A stretch of DNA of 59,129 nt from CBDCME01 sp965218865 (lineage in GTDB: Bacteria; Pseudomonadota; Alphaproteobacteria; JAAXGF01): the NCBI GenBank assembly GCA_965218865.1, contig CBDCME010000014.1, positions 1 through 59,129 on the forward strand, written 5' to 3'. The notes beneath the pieces were generated by a model. That model was not told where the DNA came from. It searched no databases and was given only the letters and a program-made list of their open reading frames with translations. Below are positions 44,657 to 54,115 of the stretch, in pieces. Position numbers and translations under genes: made by a program. Each line of letters begins with the position of its first letter. The stretch's first letter is position 1.

Positions 44657-45730
44657 TTGGCTAATTTTTCGCCCATCCCGTGGCGCCGTTTTGTCGCCGC
44701 TCTTAATTCCTGTCGCGCCCTGCCGCTAACGCCCCTGATCATCGGGGCGACCGCGAGCGTCCTGGTCGCGTCGCTGATCATATTTCTCGGGATAACCTCG
44801 ATCGAAGGCGACCAACGGGCCGGCGCGACGGCGCGCCCTTCGCCACCGTTCGTCCACGTCCCGATCCCGCCGGTGCCAAGCAAGGCGGCCGGGGTCGAAA
44901 CCCCGCCGCCGATCGAGGTCGCGAAAACGATCGCGCCAACGGAGCCGGCCGCGGAACCGCCGGCCATCCAGGAAGAGGTCCCGCCATGGCAACGATTCGC
45001 CGTGGCGGTCGCCGCCAATCAAGGCGCGATGATCGCGATCGTCATCGACGATCTCGGCAACAACCCCCGCGCGGTTCAGAGCGCAAACGCCCTCCCCGGC
45101 CCGCTCACGCTCGCGTTTCTTCCCTACTTCGACGATCTCCCCGCGATGACCTCGGCGGCCCGCCGGGCCGGTCATGAGCTGCTCGTGCATCTCCCCATGG
45201 AACCGGAGGGACCGGATAAGGACCCGGGGCCTCGCGCATTGACGACGGGGATCTCGCGGGACGAACTGCTCCAAACCCTGAATTGGCATTTGACCCAGTT
45301 CGGCGGCTACGTGGGAGTCAACAACCATATGGGAAGCCGTTTCACCCGCGACCCCACCGGCATGGAGATCGTTCTCGGGGAATTGCACGACCGCGGTCTG
45401 CTCTACCTCGATTCACGCACGACCCACGAAACGGTCGGATTCAAGATCGCCAAGAAATTGGGAATGCCGACGACGGAACGCGACGTTTTCATCGACAACG
45501 TCGCCGACCACCAACACATCGTCGCGCGCTTGTCCGAGCTCGAACAGGTCGCCATCGAGCAAGGCTTCGCCGTCGGAATCGGCCATCCCAACACGGCCAC
45601 GATCGAGGTTCTCGCCGCCTGGCTCCCGGGACTCGAATCCCAGGGATTCGCCCTGGTCCCGATCAGCGCGATCATCGCCCACACGATGCCCGAACCGTCG
45701 CTCCCCGCCCCCGACCTCGCGGCAAAATAA
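44657..45730 (+). CDS. Divergent polysaccharide deacetylase family protein (YibQ-like)
   Basis: 357 residues. Start TTG at 44657 has GAGGAG six bases upstream; the frame extends to 44411 but that part is not native. An N-terminal membrane anchor (LTPLIIGATASVLVASLIIF) is followed by a proline-rich linker and the catalytic-fold domain: MIAIVIDDLGNN, LTLAFLPYFDDL, HELLVHLPMEP, GGYVGVNNHMGSRFT, GLLYLDSRTT and IGHPNTATIEVL. It is probably periplasmic and membrane-tethered. The family is associated with envelope polysaccharides, without a proven reaction. A terminator follows at 45768. Confidence 0.85.
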   Translation: MANFSPIPWRRFVAALNSCRALPLTPLIIGATASVLVASLIIFLGITSIEGDQRAGATARPSPPFVHVPIPPVPSKAAGVETPPPIEVAKTIAPTEPAAEPPAIQEEVPPWQRFAVAVAANQGAMIAIVIDDLGNNPRAVQSANALPGPLTLAFLPYFDDLPAMTSAARRAGHELLVHLPMEPEGPDKDPGPRALTTGISRDELLQTLNWHLTQFGGYVGVNNHMGSRFTRDPTGMEIVLGELHDRGLLYLDSRTTHETVGFKIAKKLGMPTTERDVFIDNVADHQHIVARLSELEQVAIEQGFAVGIGHPNTATIEVLAAWLPGLESQGFALVPISAIIAHTMPEPSLPAPDLAAK

Positions 45731-45767
45731 CGGCGACCGTAGGTTCTTGGAGATGTTGTTCCGGGAG

Positions 45768-45791
45768 CCCCGCGCGCGGCGCGGGGATTTT
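45768..45791 (+). terminator. Rho-independent terminator after the YibQ-like gene
   Basis: Stem CCCCGCGC (45768-45775), loop GCG, stem GCGCGGGG (45779-45786), then ATTTT. Located 38 bp after the stop. Confidence 0.75.
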
Positions 45792-46207
45792 CCCCATGAC
45801 GTTTTTTTGACTCGCTACAACACCCCGCGTCATCCCCGTGCTTGACCCAAAAACCGGGACAGTTTACGAATTTAGAGATTAGGCGAGATATATTAGAACT
45901 TTTAGCCCCCCTCATTTTCGAGAATTCGAAGGAAAGGACAACTCGATTTCGAATCGTCCGGCTCTAGGATCCGGCTCGTATGGCCACGGTCAGGCGAGCC
46001 AGACGCCGTGACCGTGTTTTGCAACCTACTCGAAGTCCCCCAAACGCGACGAACGAGGACCGGATCCCAGCGCCAACCGCGTGCCACCGCGTGGGGGTGC
46101 GATTCCTCTAGAACAATGGCCTTCGATTCGAAATCTCGCCGGGGCAAGGTCATGGAATACTTTAGCCGCGTGTGCCCCAAGAGCGGATATAATTCATTGT
46201 AACTAAC
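45792..46207. other. Non-coding segment between a terminator and a truncated gene
   Basis: No convincing ORF. Similar short sequences near its two ends (GGGACAGTTTACGAATTTA at 45859 and AAACTGTCCACGAATTTAAG at 46224) hint at a lost mobile segment. This is also where the following gene loses its 3' end. Confidence 0.35.
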
Positions 46208-46899
46208 TCATAAAATTAATAAACTGTCCACGAATTTAAGGATGAACAGAAAATCGCCGCCTTCGTGCGCCGTAGTCCAGTCGGGAAAACGATCCTTCCC
46301 GGTCAAGTCCGCCGCGTTCGCGTACACGCACCCTTCCGTGTTTTGCTGGTCGTGACCCCAATAACGCATCGTCGTGGTGCCGGCCCGGGCTGCGTATTCC
46401 CACTCCGCCTCGCTCGGCAGCCGGTAGTTCTTACCCGTCCGCCCGCTCAGCCAACGGACGTAGGCCCGCGCCTCGTCCCACGACACGCAGACCACCGGAT
46501 GGCTGTCGGTTTGTTCAAACCCGGACCGCGCCAGTCCTTCGACAAATCGGGTTTCCATTCCTCGCCCTGTTTCGTGTAGCAGTTCCCCGTGGCCCGCACA
46601 AAGGCCGCGCACTGGCGCCGCGTTACCTCGTACTTGCCGATCGAAAACGACCGGGGAATCCGCACCTCGTGGCGCGGATTCTCGTCCGTATACCATTCGG
46701 GCTTGCCGCCCTGCTTCACTGCCCAGTCGTGCTCCCCATCGACCGGCCCCATCCTGAACGTCCCCGCCGGCACCACCACCATCTCCGGGCATTCGATGCA
46801 ATCCCGAAACGACTGGCCCGGAGTCTGCGCCTTCGCGGGTATCGACCCCACGAACGCCAACACACTTAGCAAGAAGAGCACCCGGAATTTACCCCGCAT
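46208..46899 (-). pseudogene. Formylglycine-generating-enzyme-like (SUMF1) gene, frameshifted and truncated
   Basis: Signal peptide (FRVLFLLSVLAFVGSIPAKA), then VVVPAGTFRMG, HEVRIPRSFSIGKYEVTRRQ, and in a second frame HPVVCVSWDEARAYVRWLSG and YRLPSEAEWEYAARAGTTT. The frames join at GGGTTTGAAC (about 46517-46525); one more T restores GFEQTDSHP. The SUMF1 domain stops at TTAHEGGD and continues as an unrelated tail (FLFILKFVDSLLIL), so roughly its last third, with the active-site region, is missing. Family members include formylglycine generators, ergothioneine-type enzymes and many of unknown role. Confidence 0.75.
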
Positions 46900-47112
46900 C
46901 GGTCCTCGCCTCCCCGTTCATCCGCTTTTCCACCTTGCCTTTGTTATAGGGGAATCACCGTTATAGGGGAATCACCCGCACGGGCAACTCGCGCTCGTCA
47001 TGAGCCGCGCCAACCGGGACACAAATGCGTGATTTTTCCGCAAGAGGCGTCGAACGCGAGAGTCGGGATTTCCGAAGGAGAATTTTGCCCCTCGACCGCT
47101 CAAGAAAAGTGG
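46900..47112. other. Short intergenic region with a 17-bp tandem repeat
   Basis: GTTATAGGGGAATCACC occurs twice in a row (about 46943-46976). Otherwise nothing recognised. Confidence 0.4.
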
Positions 47113-48624
47113 CTAGCACCGCCGGGGTTCGGCGGCGAAGCGGACGGCCTCCTCGGCGGCGCGGACGAGGGCCCGGGCCTTGTCGCAGCTTTCTTGGTAT
47201 TCGCGCTCGGGATCGCTGTCGGCGACGACGCCGCCGCCGGCCTGGACGTACATCACCCCGTCCTTGAGCACGGCGGTGCGCAAGGCGATGCAGGTGTCCA
47301 TGCCGCCGTCGGCGGAGAAATAGCCGACACAGCCGGCGTAGATACCGCGGCGCTCGGGCTCGAGTTCCTCGATGATTTCCATGGCCCGGACCTTGGGCGC
47401 GCCGCTGACGGTGCCGGCGGGAAAACCGGCAATCAACGCCGACATGGCATCGAAACGGGGATCGATGGTGCCCTCGACGTTGGAAACGATGTGCATCACG
47501 TGCGAATAGCGCTCGATGAACATTTTCTCGGTCACCCGTACCGTCCCAATCCGCGCCACCCGGCCGACGTCGTTGCGGCCGAGGTCGAGAAGCATCAGGT
47601 GCTCGGCCAGTTCCTTCGGATCGGCGAGGAGTTCCTCGGCCAACGCCTGGTCCTCGGCCGGAGTCCTTCCCCGCCGCCGGGTTCCGGCGATGGGGCGGAT
47701 CGTCACCGTGTCGTCGCGCAGGCGGACGAGAATTTCGGGACTTGAACCGACCACCGAAAAAGCGCCGAAATCCAAGAAATACAAGAACGGCGAGGGGTTC
47801 GTGCGGCGCAGCGCCCGGTATAGCGAAAACGGCGGCAGCTCGAACGGGACGGCGAAACGTTGCGACAGGACGACCTGGAAGATATCGCCGGCGACGATGT
47901 ATTCCTTCGCCGCCCGGACGATCGCGCGGTAGTCGCTCGGGGTCATGTTCGAAACCGGCTCGGGCGGCTTGACCGCCGGTCCCTCGCGGCGGCCGTGGGG
48001 CAGGCCACGCTCGAAGTCGGCGACCGTTTCGCCCAGCCTGTCAAAGGCGTCCTGGTACGCCTCCTCGGCCGAGGTCCGAGCGTCCGGCCAAACCGGGGTG
48101 ACGATGGTGACGACGTTGTCGATGTTGTCGAAGATGACCATCACCGTCGGGCGCACGAAGAGGCCGTCGGGCAGCCCCATGACGTCCGGGTTCCGATCGG
48201 GCAGCCGCTCCATCAGGCGCACGGTGTCGTAGGCCATGTAACCGACCAGACCGGCGGCCATCGGCGGCAGAACCTCCGGCAAGGCGATGCGCGATTCGCG
48301 AACGACCCGCCGCAAGGCCTCGAGGGTTGCCTCCGGGCAGGGTTCGAAGGCATCCGGATCGACCCGGGCACGGCGGTTGATTTCGGCCCGCGCGCCCCGG
48401 CACCGCCAGATGAGATCTGGCTTGAGACCGATGAAGGAATAGCGGCCCCGGACGTCGCCGCCCAAAATCGATTCGAGCAGAAAGCTGTTGGCGCCGTCGG
48501 CGCCCAACTTGAGCATCGCCGACACCGGGGTTTCCAGATCGGCGACCAGGGTCGTCCAAACAACTTGGGGAGTCCCGGCGTTATAGGCCGCGGCGAACGG
48601 CTCGCTGCCGGGAAGCGACTCCAT
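47113..48624 (-). CDS. trpE: Anthranilate synthase component I
   Basis: 503 residues from the ATG at 48624 (the frame runs on to 48696). The N-terminal feedback domain has the LLES-type element (SFLLESILGGDVRGRYSFIG). The chorismate-binding domain has GDIFQVVLSQRF, NPSPFLYFLDFG, PIAGTRRRGRTPAEDQA, LAEHLMLLDLGRNDVGRV, HIVSNVEGTI, FPAGTVSGAPKVRAMEII and GCVGYFSADGGMD. It converts chorismate to anthranilate with TrpG. It follows ppiD by 28 bp, so they share a transcript. Its usual partner trpG is separated from it by a 7.8-kb block. Confidence 0.97.
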   Translation of the reverse strand: MESLPGSEPFAAAYNAGTPQVVWTTLVADLETPVSAMLKLGADGANSFLLESILGGDVRGRYSFIGLKPDLIWRCRGARAEINRRARVDPDAFEPCPEATLEALRRVVRESRIALPEVLPPMAAGLVGYMAYDTVRLMERLPDRNPDVMGLPDGLFVRPTVMVIFDNIDNVVTIVTPVWPDARTSAEEAYQDAFDRLGETVADFERGLPHGRREGPAVKPPEPVSNMTPSDYRAIVRAAKEYIVAGDIFQVVLSQRFAVPFELPPFSLYRALRRTNPSPFLYFLDFGAFSVVGSSPEILVRLRDDTVTIRPIAGTRRRGRTPAEDQALAEELLADPKELAEHLMLLDLGRNDVGRVARIGTVRVTEKMFIERYSHVMHIVSNVEGTIDPRFDAMSALIAGFPAGTVSGAPKVRAMEIIEELEPERRGIYAGCVGYFSADGGMDTCIALRTAVLKDGVMYVQAGGGVVADSDPEREYQESCDKARALVRAAEEAVRFAAEPRRC

Positions 48625-48652
48625 CAATCGTGAGGGGATGGAAGGGATAGGG

Positions 48653-50554
48653 TCAAGGGTCGTATTGAAACAGATTGTCGACCGCTTCCTGGTCAACCTC
48701 GATCGGGAAGCGGGCGCTCAACAAGGTTCGGTATTGGGTGCCGATGTCGACCGCGAGCGCCTGGACCAGTTCCTGCCGGGTCCCGGCGACACCCGCCTCG
48801 TCGTCCTTCGGATCCGCCGCGACAACGGATTTGAGGCGGGCCACGACATGACCGCTTAAGTTTGGATTCGAGGCCGTCGTGGCGGCGCCGCTATCAAGAT
48901 CGAACACCGCGCCGACGAATTCTTGCGTGAACTGCCGGTCCGCCCCCGAGCCGTTGCGATCAAAGGGGGTGGAGAGTTTCATCACGAGATCGTGCTCGCC
49001 AACGATGGCGGCAAATTTTTCTCCCCGATCCAAGCGTTCGACGAGTTCATGGCCGAGGGCGGCGGCCTTCTTGCCCCTTTCCAACTCCTTCCAGGCGCCG
49101 GCGACCGCGTCGCGGATGCTGTCGAGGGGCTTGAGGCGAGGCAACGTAACCTCGTCGACGCGGACCGCGAAGTAGGTGCCGTCACTTTTTGATTCTACGA
49201 CGATCGTTTCCCCGCCCTCGGACAATTCGAACGCCTTCTCCAGGAATTCGGGTTCCGTCGGTAAATCCTCGACTTCGGCGCCGTCGGGCCCGCGCCCGGA
49301 TTGGTCCGTGGCCGCGATCGTGGCGATCCGAATTCCGAGCTGTTGCGCCGCCTCCTCGAACGTCGCCCCATCCGACAGAGTATCGTCCAGGACAGTCGAT
49401 AACGGATACAAGGATTCCGCCGCTTTTTGCATTACCAGCTCTCGTTCGAGTTCCTCGCGCACGTCCTCGAATTTTCGTTCGCGCCCGGGCAGAATTTCGC
49501 TCACGCGCAAAAGATGCCAACCCAGGCCGCTCTCCGTGGGCGCGCTGACGGTCCCCTTTTCGAGCCCGAAGACGGCCTTGGCGATAGCCGGGTCGAACAA
49601 ATCGTCGAATTCGACCGTCCCCAACGAAATTTCGTCGGCCTTGATCCCGGTCATCGCCACGGCCACCTGAGCGAAATCGACGCCATCGTCGAGTTGGGCT
49701 CGGGCTTTAAGCGCCTCGTCCTTCGAGCCAAGGACGATTTGCTCGACCGTTCGGCGTTCGGGCGTAACGTAGGACCCATGTCGGGCGTCGTATTCTTCGC
49801 GGATTTCCTCCTCGGCGACCGAAATCTCGTCCACCAAATCCTCCGGCGCCAAATGAAGGTAAGTCAATCGGCGGTATTCGGGGGCGGTATAGCTGGCCGC
49901 GTTGGCTTCGTGAAAAGTGGCGAGTTCGCCCTCCCGGGGTTCGGGAATATCCTTCATCGCGTCGTTTTCGATGACGGCAAACTCGACCACCCGCTTCTCA
50001 TTGCGGTGGCGGTATAGGGTATCCAAGAGAATATCCGGCACGCTCAGCGCGGCGACGAGGCTTCCACCCAATTGGCGCCGGACAACGTCATCGCGCATCA
50101 TTTCCACCAACTGTTCCTCGCTCATCCGCGCTTCGCCGAGGTACCACCGGTACGCGAGTCGGTCGAAGTTCCCGGCGTCGTTGCGAAATTCCGCCCGAAT
50201 TTCCTGTCGGACGAGATCATCCCCGGCACCCAGGCCCAGCCGCTCCGCCTCGAGCGCGAAAAGTGCCTGAGAGACCAGGCTATCCAGGGTTTGGCCAACG
50301 AGTCCCATGGACCTCGCCTGCTCGGTATTGATCCGAACCCGCAGGACTTGCTCAAAACGGTCGAGTTCCCGCTGGAAGGTGCGGCGCAAGGTATTCCCCG
50401 AAATCTCGCTGTCGCCGACCCAAGCCACCGCCGTGGTCTCGCTCCGGCCGCGGAATATATCGCCGATTCCCCAGGCCACGAAGCTGAGGGCGATCACGAT
50501 CAGGAATATCTTGACGATCCAATTCCCGGCACTCTTGTGCAGCTCTTGCAGCAT
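48653..50554 (-). CDS. ppiD: PpiD-like periplasmic peptidyl-prolyl isomerase/chaperone
   Basis: 633 residues. One N-terminal transmembrane anchor (WIVKIFLIVIALSFVAWGIG) is followed by a SurA_N-like chaperone region (ISGNTLRRTFQRELDRFEQVL), a parvulin-type rotamase domain (about 265-360; EISLGTVEFDDLFDPAIAKA and GWHLLRVSEILPG) and a long C-terminal region. It assists folding of exported proteins at the inner membrane. The ppiD-trpE pairing is widespread in alphaproteobacteria. Confidence 0.9.
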   Translation of the reverse strand: MLQELHKSAGNWIVKIFLIVIALSFVAWGIGDIFRGRSETTAVAWVGDSEISGNTLRRTFQRELDRFEQVLRVRINTEQARSMGLVGQTLDSLVSQALFALEAERLGLGAGDDLVRQEIRAEFRNDAGNFDRLAYRWYLGEARMSEEQLVEMMRDDVVRRQLGGSLVAALSVPDILLDTLYRHRNEKRVVEFAVIENDAMKDIPEPREGELATFHEANAASYTAPEYRRLTYLHLAPEDLVDEISVAEEEIREEYDARHGSYVTPERRTVEQIVLGSKDEALKARAQLDDGVDFAQVAVAMTGIKADEISLGTVEFDDLFDPAIAKAVFGLEKGTVSAPTESGLGWHLLRVSEILPGRERKFEDVREELERELVMQKAAESLYPLSTVLDDTLSDGATFEEAAQQLGIRIATIAATDQSGRGPDGAEVEDLPTEPEFLEKAFELSEGGETIVVESKSDGTYFAVRVDEVTLPRLKPLDSIRDAVAGAWKELERGKKAAALGHELVERLDRGEKFAAIVGEHDLVMKLSTPFDRNGSGADRQFTQEFVGAVFDLDSGAATTASNPNLSGHVVARLKSVVAADPKDDEAGVAGTRQELVQALAVDIGTQYRTLLSARFPIEVDQEAVDNLFQYDP

Positions 50555-50848
50555 GATCTTCGTGTCCTGCTTCGGTGGTCGGGCTCACAATTCTAGGTCT
50601 GCCCCCGTTCACATCAAAGGGGGGTCCCGAGCCGAGACCTTGGGGCGGCGGCATCATAGGTGCGCTCCGAGCTCCCACGCAACATGGAAAAGACGGACGG
50701 CGAACCGCCGGATACTTGACCCCCAAGCGGTGATTTCGAACAATCGGGACTCGTTCGACGGCCTCCAGCGGACACCGACGCCAATCCTGCAAAGCGAAAT
50801 TCCGGCGTCGGGCCTAGCCCGTAAACGTGTAACAAAGTCGGGTTTTGC

Positions 50849-50897
50849 TTGACAGCGGCTCCGGGGCTGAGCGAGCATAAATAAGATATATATGCTC
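50849..50897 (+). promoter_or_regulatory. Candidate nadA promoter/operator
   Basis: A perfect TTGACA lies at 50849-50854. GAGCATA (50873-50879) and TATGCTC (50891-50897) form a 7-bp inverted repeat spaced by 11 bases, overlapping the likely -10 area. Such a palindrome ahead of nadA suits a NAD-pathway repressor, but the matching protein is not in the window. Confidence 0.4.
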
Positions 50898-50943
50898 AAT
50901 ATGAGTACAATGATCTCTCCCGGGGGGAGGAGGATACTGGGCC

Positions 50944-51951
50944 ATGACCGCAACCTTGGACATCAGTTACACGCCCGCCGTGGCCAAATCCACGGCCCCG
51001 TTTTACGATCGGGTTCGAAGGGTCATTCCCGAAATCGAATGGCCCCTGCACGCCCCCTACGTCGATGCCGTCAACGCCCTGAAGCGAGACCGAAACGCGG
51101 TCATTTTGGCGCATAATTACCAGACGCCCGAAATATTCCATTGCGTGTCGGACATCGTCGGGGATTCGCTTGCCCTGGCTCGCAAGGCGGCCGAAACCGA
51201 GGCCGATGTGATCGTGATGGCGGGCGTTCACTTCATGGCGGAAACCGCGAAGCTGCTTAGCCCCGACAAAACGGTGCTCATGCCCGACATGGCGGCCGGA
51301 TGTTCGCTGGCCGCCTCGATCACGGGCGCCGACGTCCGCCTATTGAAGGAAAAACACCCCGGCGTTCCGGTCGTGACCTACGTCAACACGTCGGCCGAGG
51401 TCAAGGCCGAGGCCGACATCTGTTGCACCTCGTCGAACGCGCGGGCGGTCGTTGAATCCCTGGGGGTTGAAGAGGTGATCTTTCTCCCCGACGAATATTT
51501 GGCCCGCTACGTGGCCAGCCAGACCGCCGTCAAAATCATATCCTGGCAAGGGCGTTGCGAGGTGCACGAACGATTTCGCGCCGAGGAACTCGAGACCTAT
51601 CGCGACGATTTTCCAGGACTCGTGATACTCGCGCATCCCGAATGTCCACCGGACGTTCTCGCCACCGCGGATTACGTCGGTTCAACCTCGCAAATGATAA
51701 CCTACGTGGGAAAGAAGAGGCCCGAGCGCGTCATGATGGTCACCGAATGCTCCATGAGCGACAACGTAGCGGCGGAGTACCCCGAAATCGATTTCGTCCG
51801 TCCTTGTAATCTTTGTCCGCATATGAAGCGGATTACCCTGCCCAAGATTCATCGCGCCCTCGAAACCCTGACTCCCCAGGTCGAAATCGATCCGGCGACG
51901 GCGGAAAGGGCCCGCGTATCGGTCGAGCGCATGCTGAGCGTCCGCGCCTAG
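50944..51951 (+). CDS. nadA: Quinolinate synthase A
   Basis: 335 residues. Three ligand Cys regions for the [4Fe-4S] cluster are visible: MAAGCSLA, ADICCTSSNA and RPCNLCPHMKRI. Substrate loops are AVILAHNYQTPEI, GDSLALARKAAE and GVHFMAETAKLLSPDKTVL. It condenses iminoaspartate with dihydroxyacetone phosphate to quinolinate. It is followed 31 bp later by nadC. No nadB is present in the window. Confidence 0.97.
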   Translation: MTATLDISYTPAVAKSTAPFYDRVRRVIPEIEWPLHAPYVDAVNALKRDRNAVILAHNYQTPEIFHCVSDIVGDSLALARKAAETEADVIVMAGVHFMAETAKLLSPDKTVLMPDMAAGCSLAASITGADVRLLKEKHPGVPVVTYVNTSAEVKAEADICCTSSNARAVVESLGVEEVIFLPDEYLARYVASQTAVKIISWQGRCEVHERFRAEELETYRDDFPGLVILAHPECPPDVLATADYVGSTSQMITYVGKKRPERVMMVTECSMSDNVAAEYPEIDFVRPCNLCPHMKRITLPKIHRALETLTPQVEIDPATAERARVSVERMLSVRA

Positions 51952-51982
51952 CCGGCCAAAATCTCTTCAGGCGGGCATTTTA

Positions 51983-52834
51983 GTGGCCGCGATTCCCTCT
52001 CCCTCTATTTTCGAACCCATCGTTCGCAGAGCGTTGGCCGAGGAATTGGGCACGGCGGGTGATGTGACGACGGACGCCATAGTCCCGGCGGGATTGCACG
52101 CTTCGGCGAGTCTGATTTTTCGCCGGGCCGGGCGTGTCGCCGGCCTCTCGGTGGCGGTATCGGCCTTTCGCCTGCTTGATTCCGCCATGTCCGTCCGGGT
52201 TCTCCATGAAGACGGATCGGATGTGGGCGCGGGTGATACGATCGCCGTGATCAGCGGCCCGGCAAGACCATTGCTCACGGCCGAACGGGTGGCGCTCAAC
52301 GTCCTCGGGCGGGCTTCCGGCATCGCCACGGCCACCCGCGACGCGGTGGCCGCCGTGTCGGACTTTCCGGCCACGATTTGCTGCACCCGCAAGACGGCGC
52401 CCGGCCTTCGTGGCCTCGACAAGTACGCCGTCCGTGTCGGCGGTGGCCGGAACCATAGATTCGGCCTCAGCGACGCCATCCTCGTCAAGGACAACCACAT
52501 CCTCGCCGCCGGAGGTATCGGGGTCGCGCTCGAACGGGTACACGCGTACGTCGGCCACGCGATCAAGGTCGCGGTTGAGGTCGATACTCTCGCTCAGCTC
52601 GAGGATTTGCTTCGAATCGGCGCCGATTCGGTACTGTTCGATAATATGATGCTATCGACCCTGGGTCGGGCGGTCGAGATGGTGGATGGCCGGATGACAA
52701 CCGAGGCCTCGGGGGGAATAACACCCGACTCGGTTAAGGACATCGCGGCGACGGGTGTCGACGTGATTTCTCTGGGCTGGTTGACCCACAGCGTGTGCAA
52801 TCTCGACGTCAGTCTTGAATTTTCGCCAATCTGA
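51983..52834 (+). CDS. nadC: Nicotinate-nucleotide pyrophosphorylase (quinolinate phosphoribosyltransferase)
   Basis: 283 residues, GTG start. Conserved parts are GDVTTDAIVP, RVALNVLGRASGIAT, CTRKTAPGLRGLDKYAVRVG then GGRNHRFGLSDAILVKDNHI, VAVEVDTLAQLEDLL, LFDNMM and TEASGGITPDSVKDIAATGVD. It converts quinolinate and PRPP to nicotinate mononucleotide. Operon partner of nadA. Confidence 0.97.
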   Translation: MAAIPSPSIFEPIVRRALAEELGTAGDVTTDAIVPAGLHASASLIFRRAGRVAGLSVAVSAFRLLDSAMSVRVLHEDGSDVGAGDTIAVISGPARPLLTAERVALNVLGRASGIATATRDAVAAVSDFPATICCTRKTAPGLRGLDKYAVRVGGGRNHRFGLSDAILVKDNHILAAGGIGVALERVHAYVGHAIKVAVEVDTLAQLEDLLRIGADSVLFDNMMLSTLGRAVEMVDGRMTTEASGGITPDSVKDIAATGVDVISLGWLTHSVCNLDVSLEFSPI

Positions 52835-52868
52835 TCCCAAACCAGCCGGCTGAAAATGTATCGCCCTG

Positions 52869-53726
52869 CTACGCGGACAATCTCGCCGGACGGAGCGTTT
52901 CTTCCGAGACGACTCGATTTCGCCCCTGATTCTTGGCCGCGTAGAGAGCTTGATCCGCACGTTCGATAAGCACGTTCGGCTCTTCGCCCGAACGGTGCAT
53001 CGCAACCCCTATCGAGAGCGTGATGACGCCGAGATTCTCACCGGAGTCCTTGCGGACAATCTTGCTGCTAGCCACCGATTCTCGGAGTTTGTCAGCGACA
53101 GTCACCGCGTCTATAAGGCGTGTCTGCCCCAATATGATCGAAAATTCCTCGCCACCGTAACGCGCCACCATGTCGCGGCCCTTGACGCCCTGAGTGAGCA
53201 CATGGGCGACTAGTTTCAAAACTTGGTCGCCGAGCTGGTGCCCATGGGTGTCATTGAAATTCTTGAAATGGTCGATGTCGATCATCAAGAGAGACATGCG
53301 ATCACCCGCTTCAGCACCCTCGACAATCAACGCCTTGAGCTTGGAATCGAAGCTTTTGCGGTTGGCGACCCCGGTGAGTCCGTCCGTCAAGGCCTCGATG
53401 CGGGCATTGGCGAGGTTCTCCTGCAACTTGTTGATTTCTCCCGAGGATTCCCTCAGCTTGGCCTCGAGATTCCTATTGCGTTCACACATTCGTTGCGTTT
53501 CCGAAAACAGTTTAGAAACGAATGATCTCACCTCCGAAGCGGAAAAATCCTCGTCGATTTCGCCGGATAACCTTGTCAGCGTACTTCCGTATTCGGCGGC
53601 ACTGGTACCAACTTGCCCCACGTTTTCAAGTGCTTGAGCCAACGCCGACTCGATCTTGATACAGTTTTCGATGATCGTATCGGCTTCGTCGCCGACCAAC
53701 TGATCGATTTCGTCTTTTTGTGCCAT
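52869..53726 (-). CDS. GGDEF-domain diguanylate cyclase
   Basis: 285 residues from the ATG at 53726, which has an AGGA site; the frame to 53780 is not used. The N-terminal half is helical and probably coiled coil (ETQRMCERNRNLEAKLRESS). The GGDEF domain begins DGLTGVANRKSFDSKL, with metal site MIDIDHFKNFNDTHGH and active loop ARYGGEEFSIIL. The RxxD inhibitory site five residues upstream is KGRD here, so product inhibition may be lost. It makes c-di-GMP from GTP. The architecture is like DgcA/dgcB-type cyclases of Caulobacter. Confidence 0.88.
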   Translation of the reverse strand: MAQKDEIDQLVGDEADTIIENCIKIESALAQALENVGQVGTSAAEYGSTLTRLSGEIDEDFSASEVRSFVSKLFSETQRMCERNRNLEAKLRESSGEINKLQENLANARIEALTDGLTGVANRKSFDSKLKALIVEGAEAGDRMSLLMIDIDHFKNFNDTHGHQLGDQVLKLVAHVLTQGVKGRDMVARYGGEEFSIILGQTRLIDAVTVADKLRESVASSKIVRKDSGENLGVITLSIGVAMHRSGEEPNVLIERADQALYAAKNQGRNRVVSEETLRPARLSA

Positions 53727-54115
53727 GGATTCCTCGCTCCTGGTTCCTCGCCTCGGCCCCGTGAGGGACCATACGACCAAACCATTTCGGATCTCTTACC
53801 AGAACCTGACCGTTATGGGTATGAGAACGGCCCGCGGACCCGCAACAGACAATGAACACTACCTATTTGGTTTTACCGCATCGGCGTCGGGAAACAACGC
53901 GGGCCGAAACAATTTGGCTACAATCGTTTTCAACATCGCCATATTGAATGGCTAATCCCTTGATCTGTAAGAAATTTGAATGCCAGCGATCCACCGCATA
54001 CCGGTCGACACCGCCTAATTCGCGACAAACCACACTCCGGAAATCGAAGTTTCGTAGAGACATGACCAACGACTTACATCGCTATCACGGATCGCGGCGC
54101 GGACCCACCAAGGGA
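53727..54115. other. Intergenic region, nothing recognised
   Basis: About 390 bases between the cyclase start and the stop of the SH3-domain gene. It should hold the cyclase promoter. No ORF or RNA fold stands out. Confidence 0.4.

Noticed and set aside
45902..46180. Minus-strand ORF of 92 codons
   Set aside because: No ribosome-binding site, no family resemblance, and it lies in a likely rearranged non-coding region.
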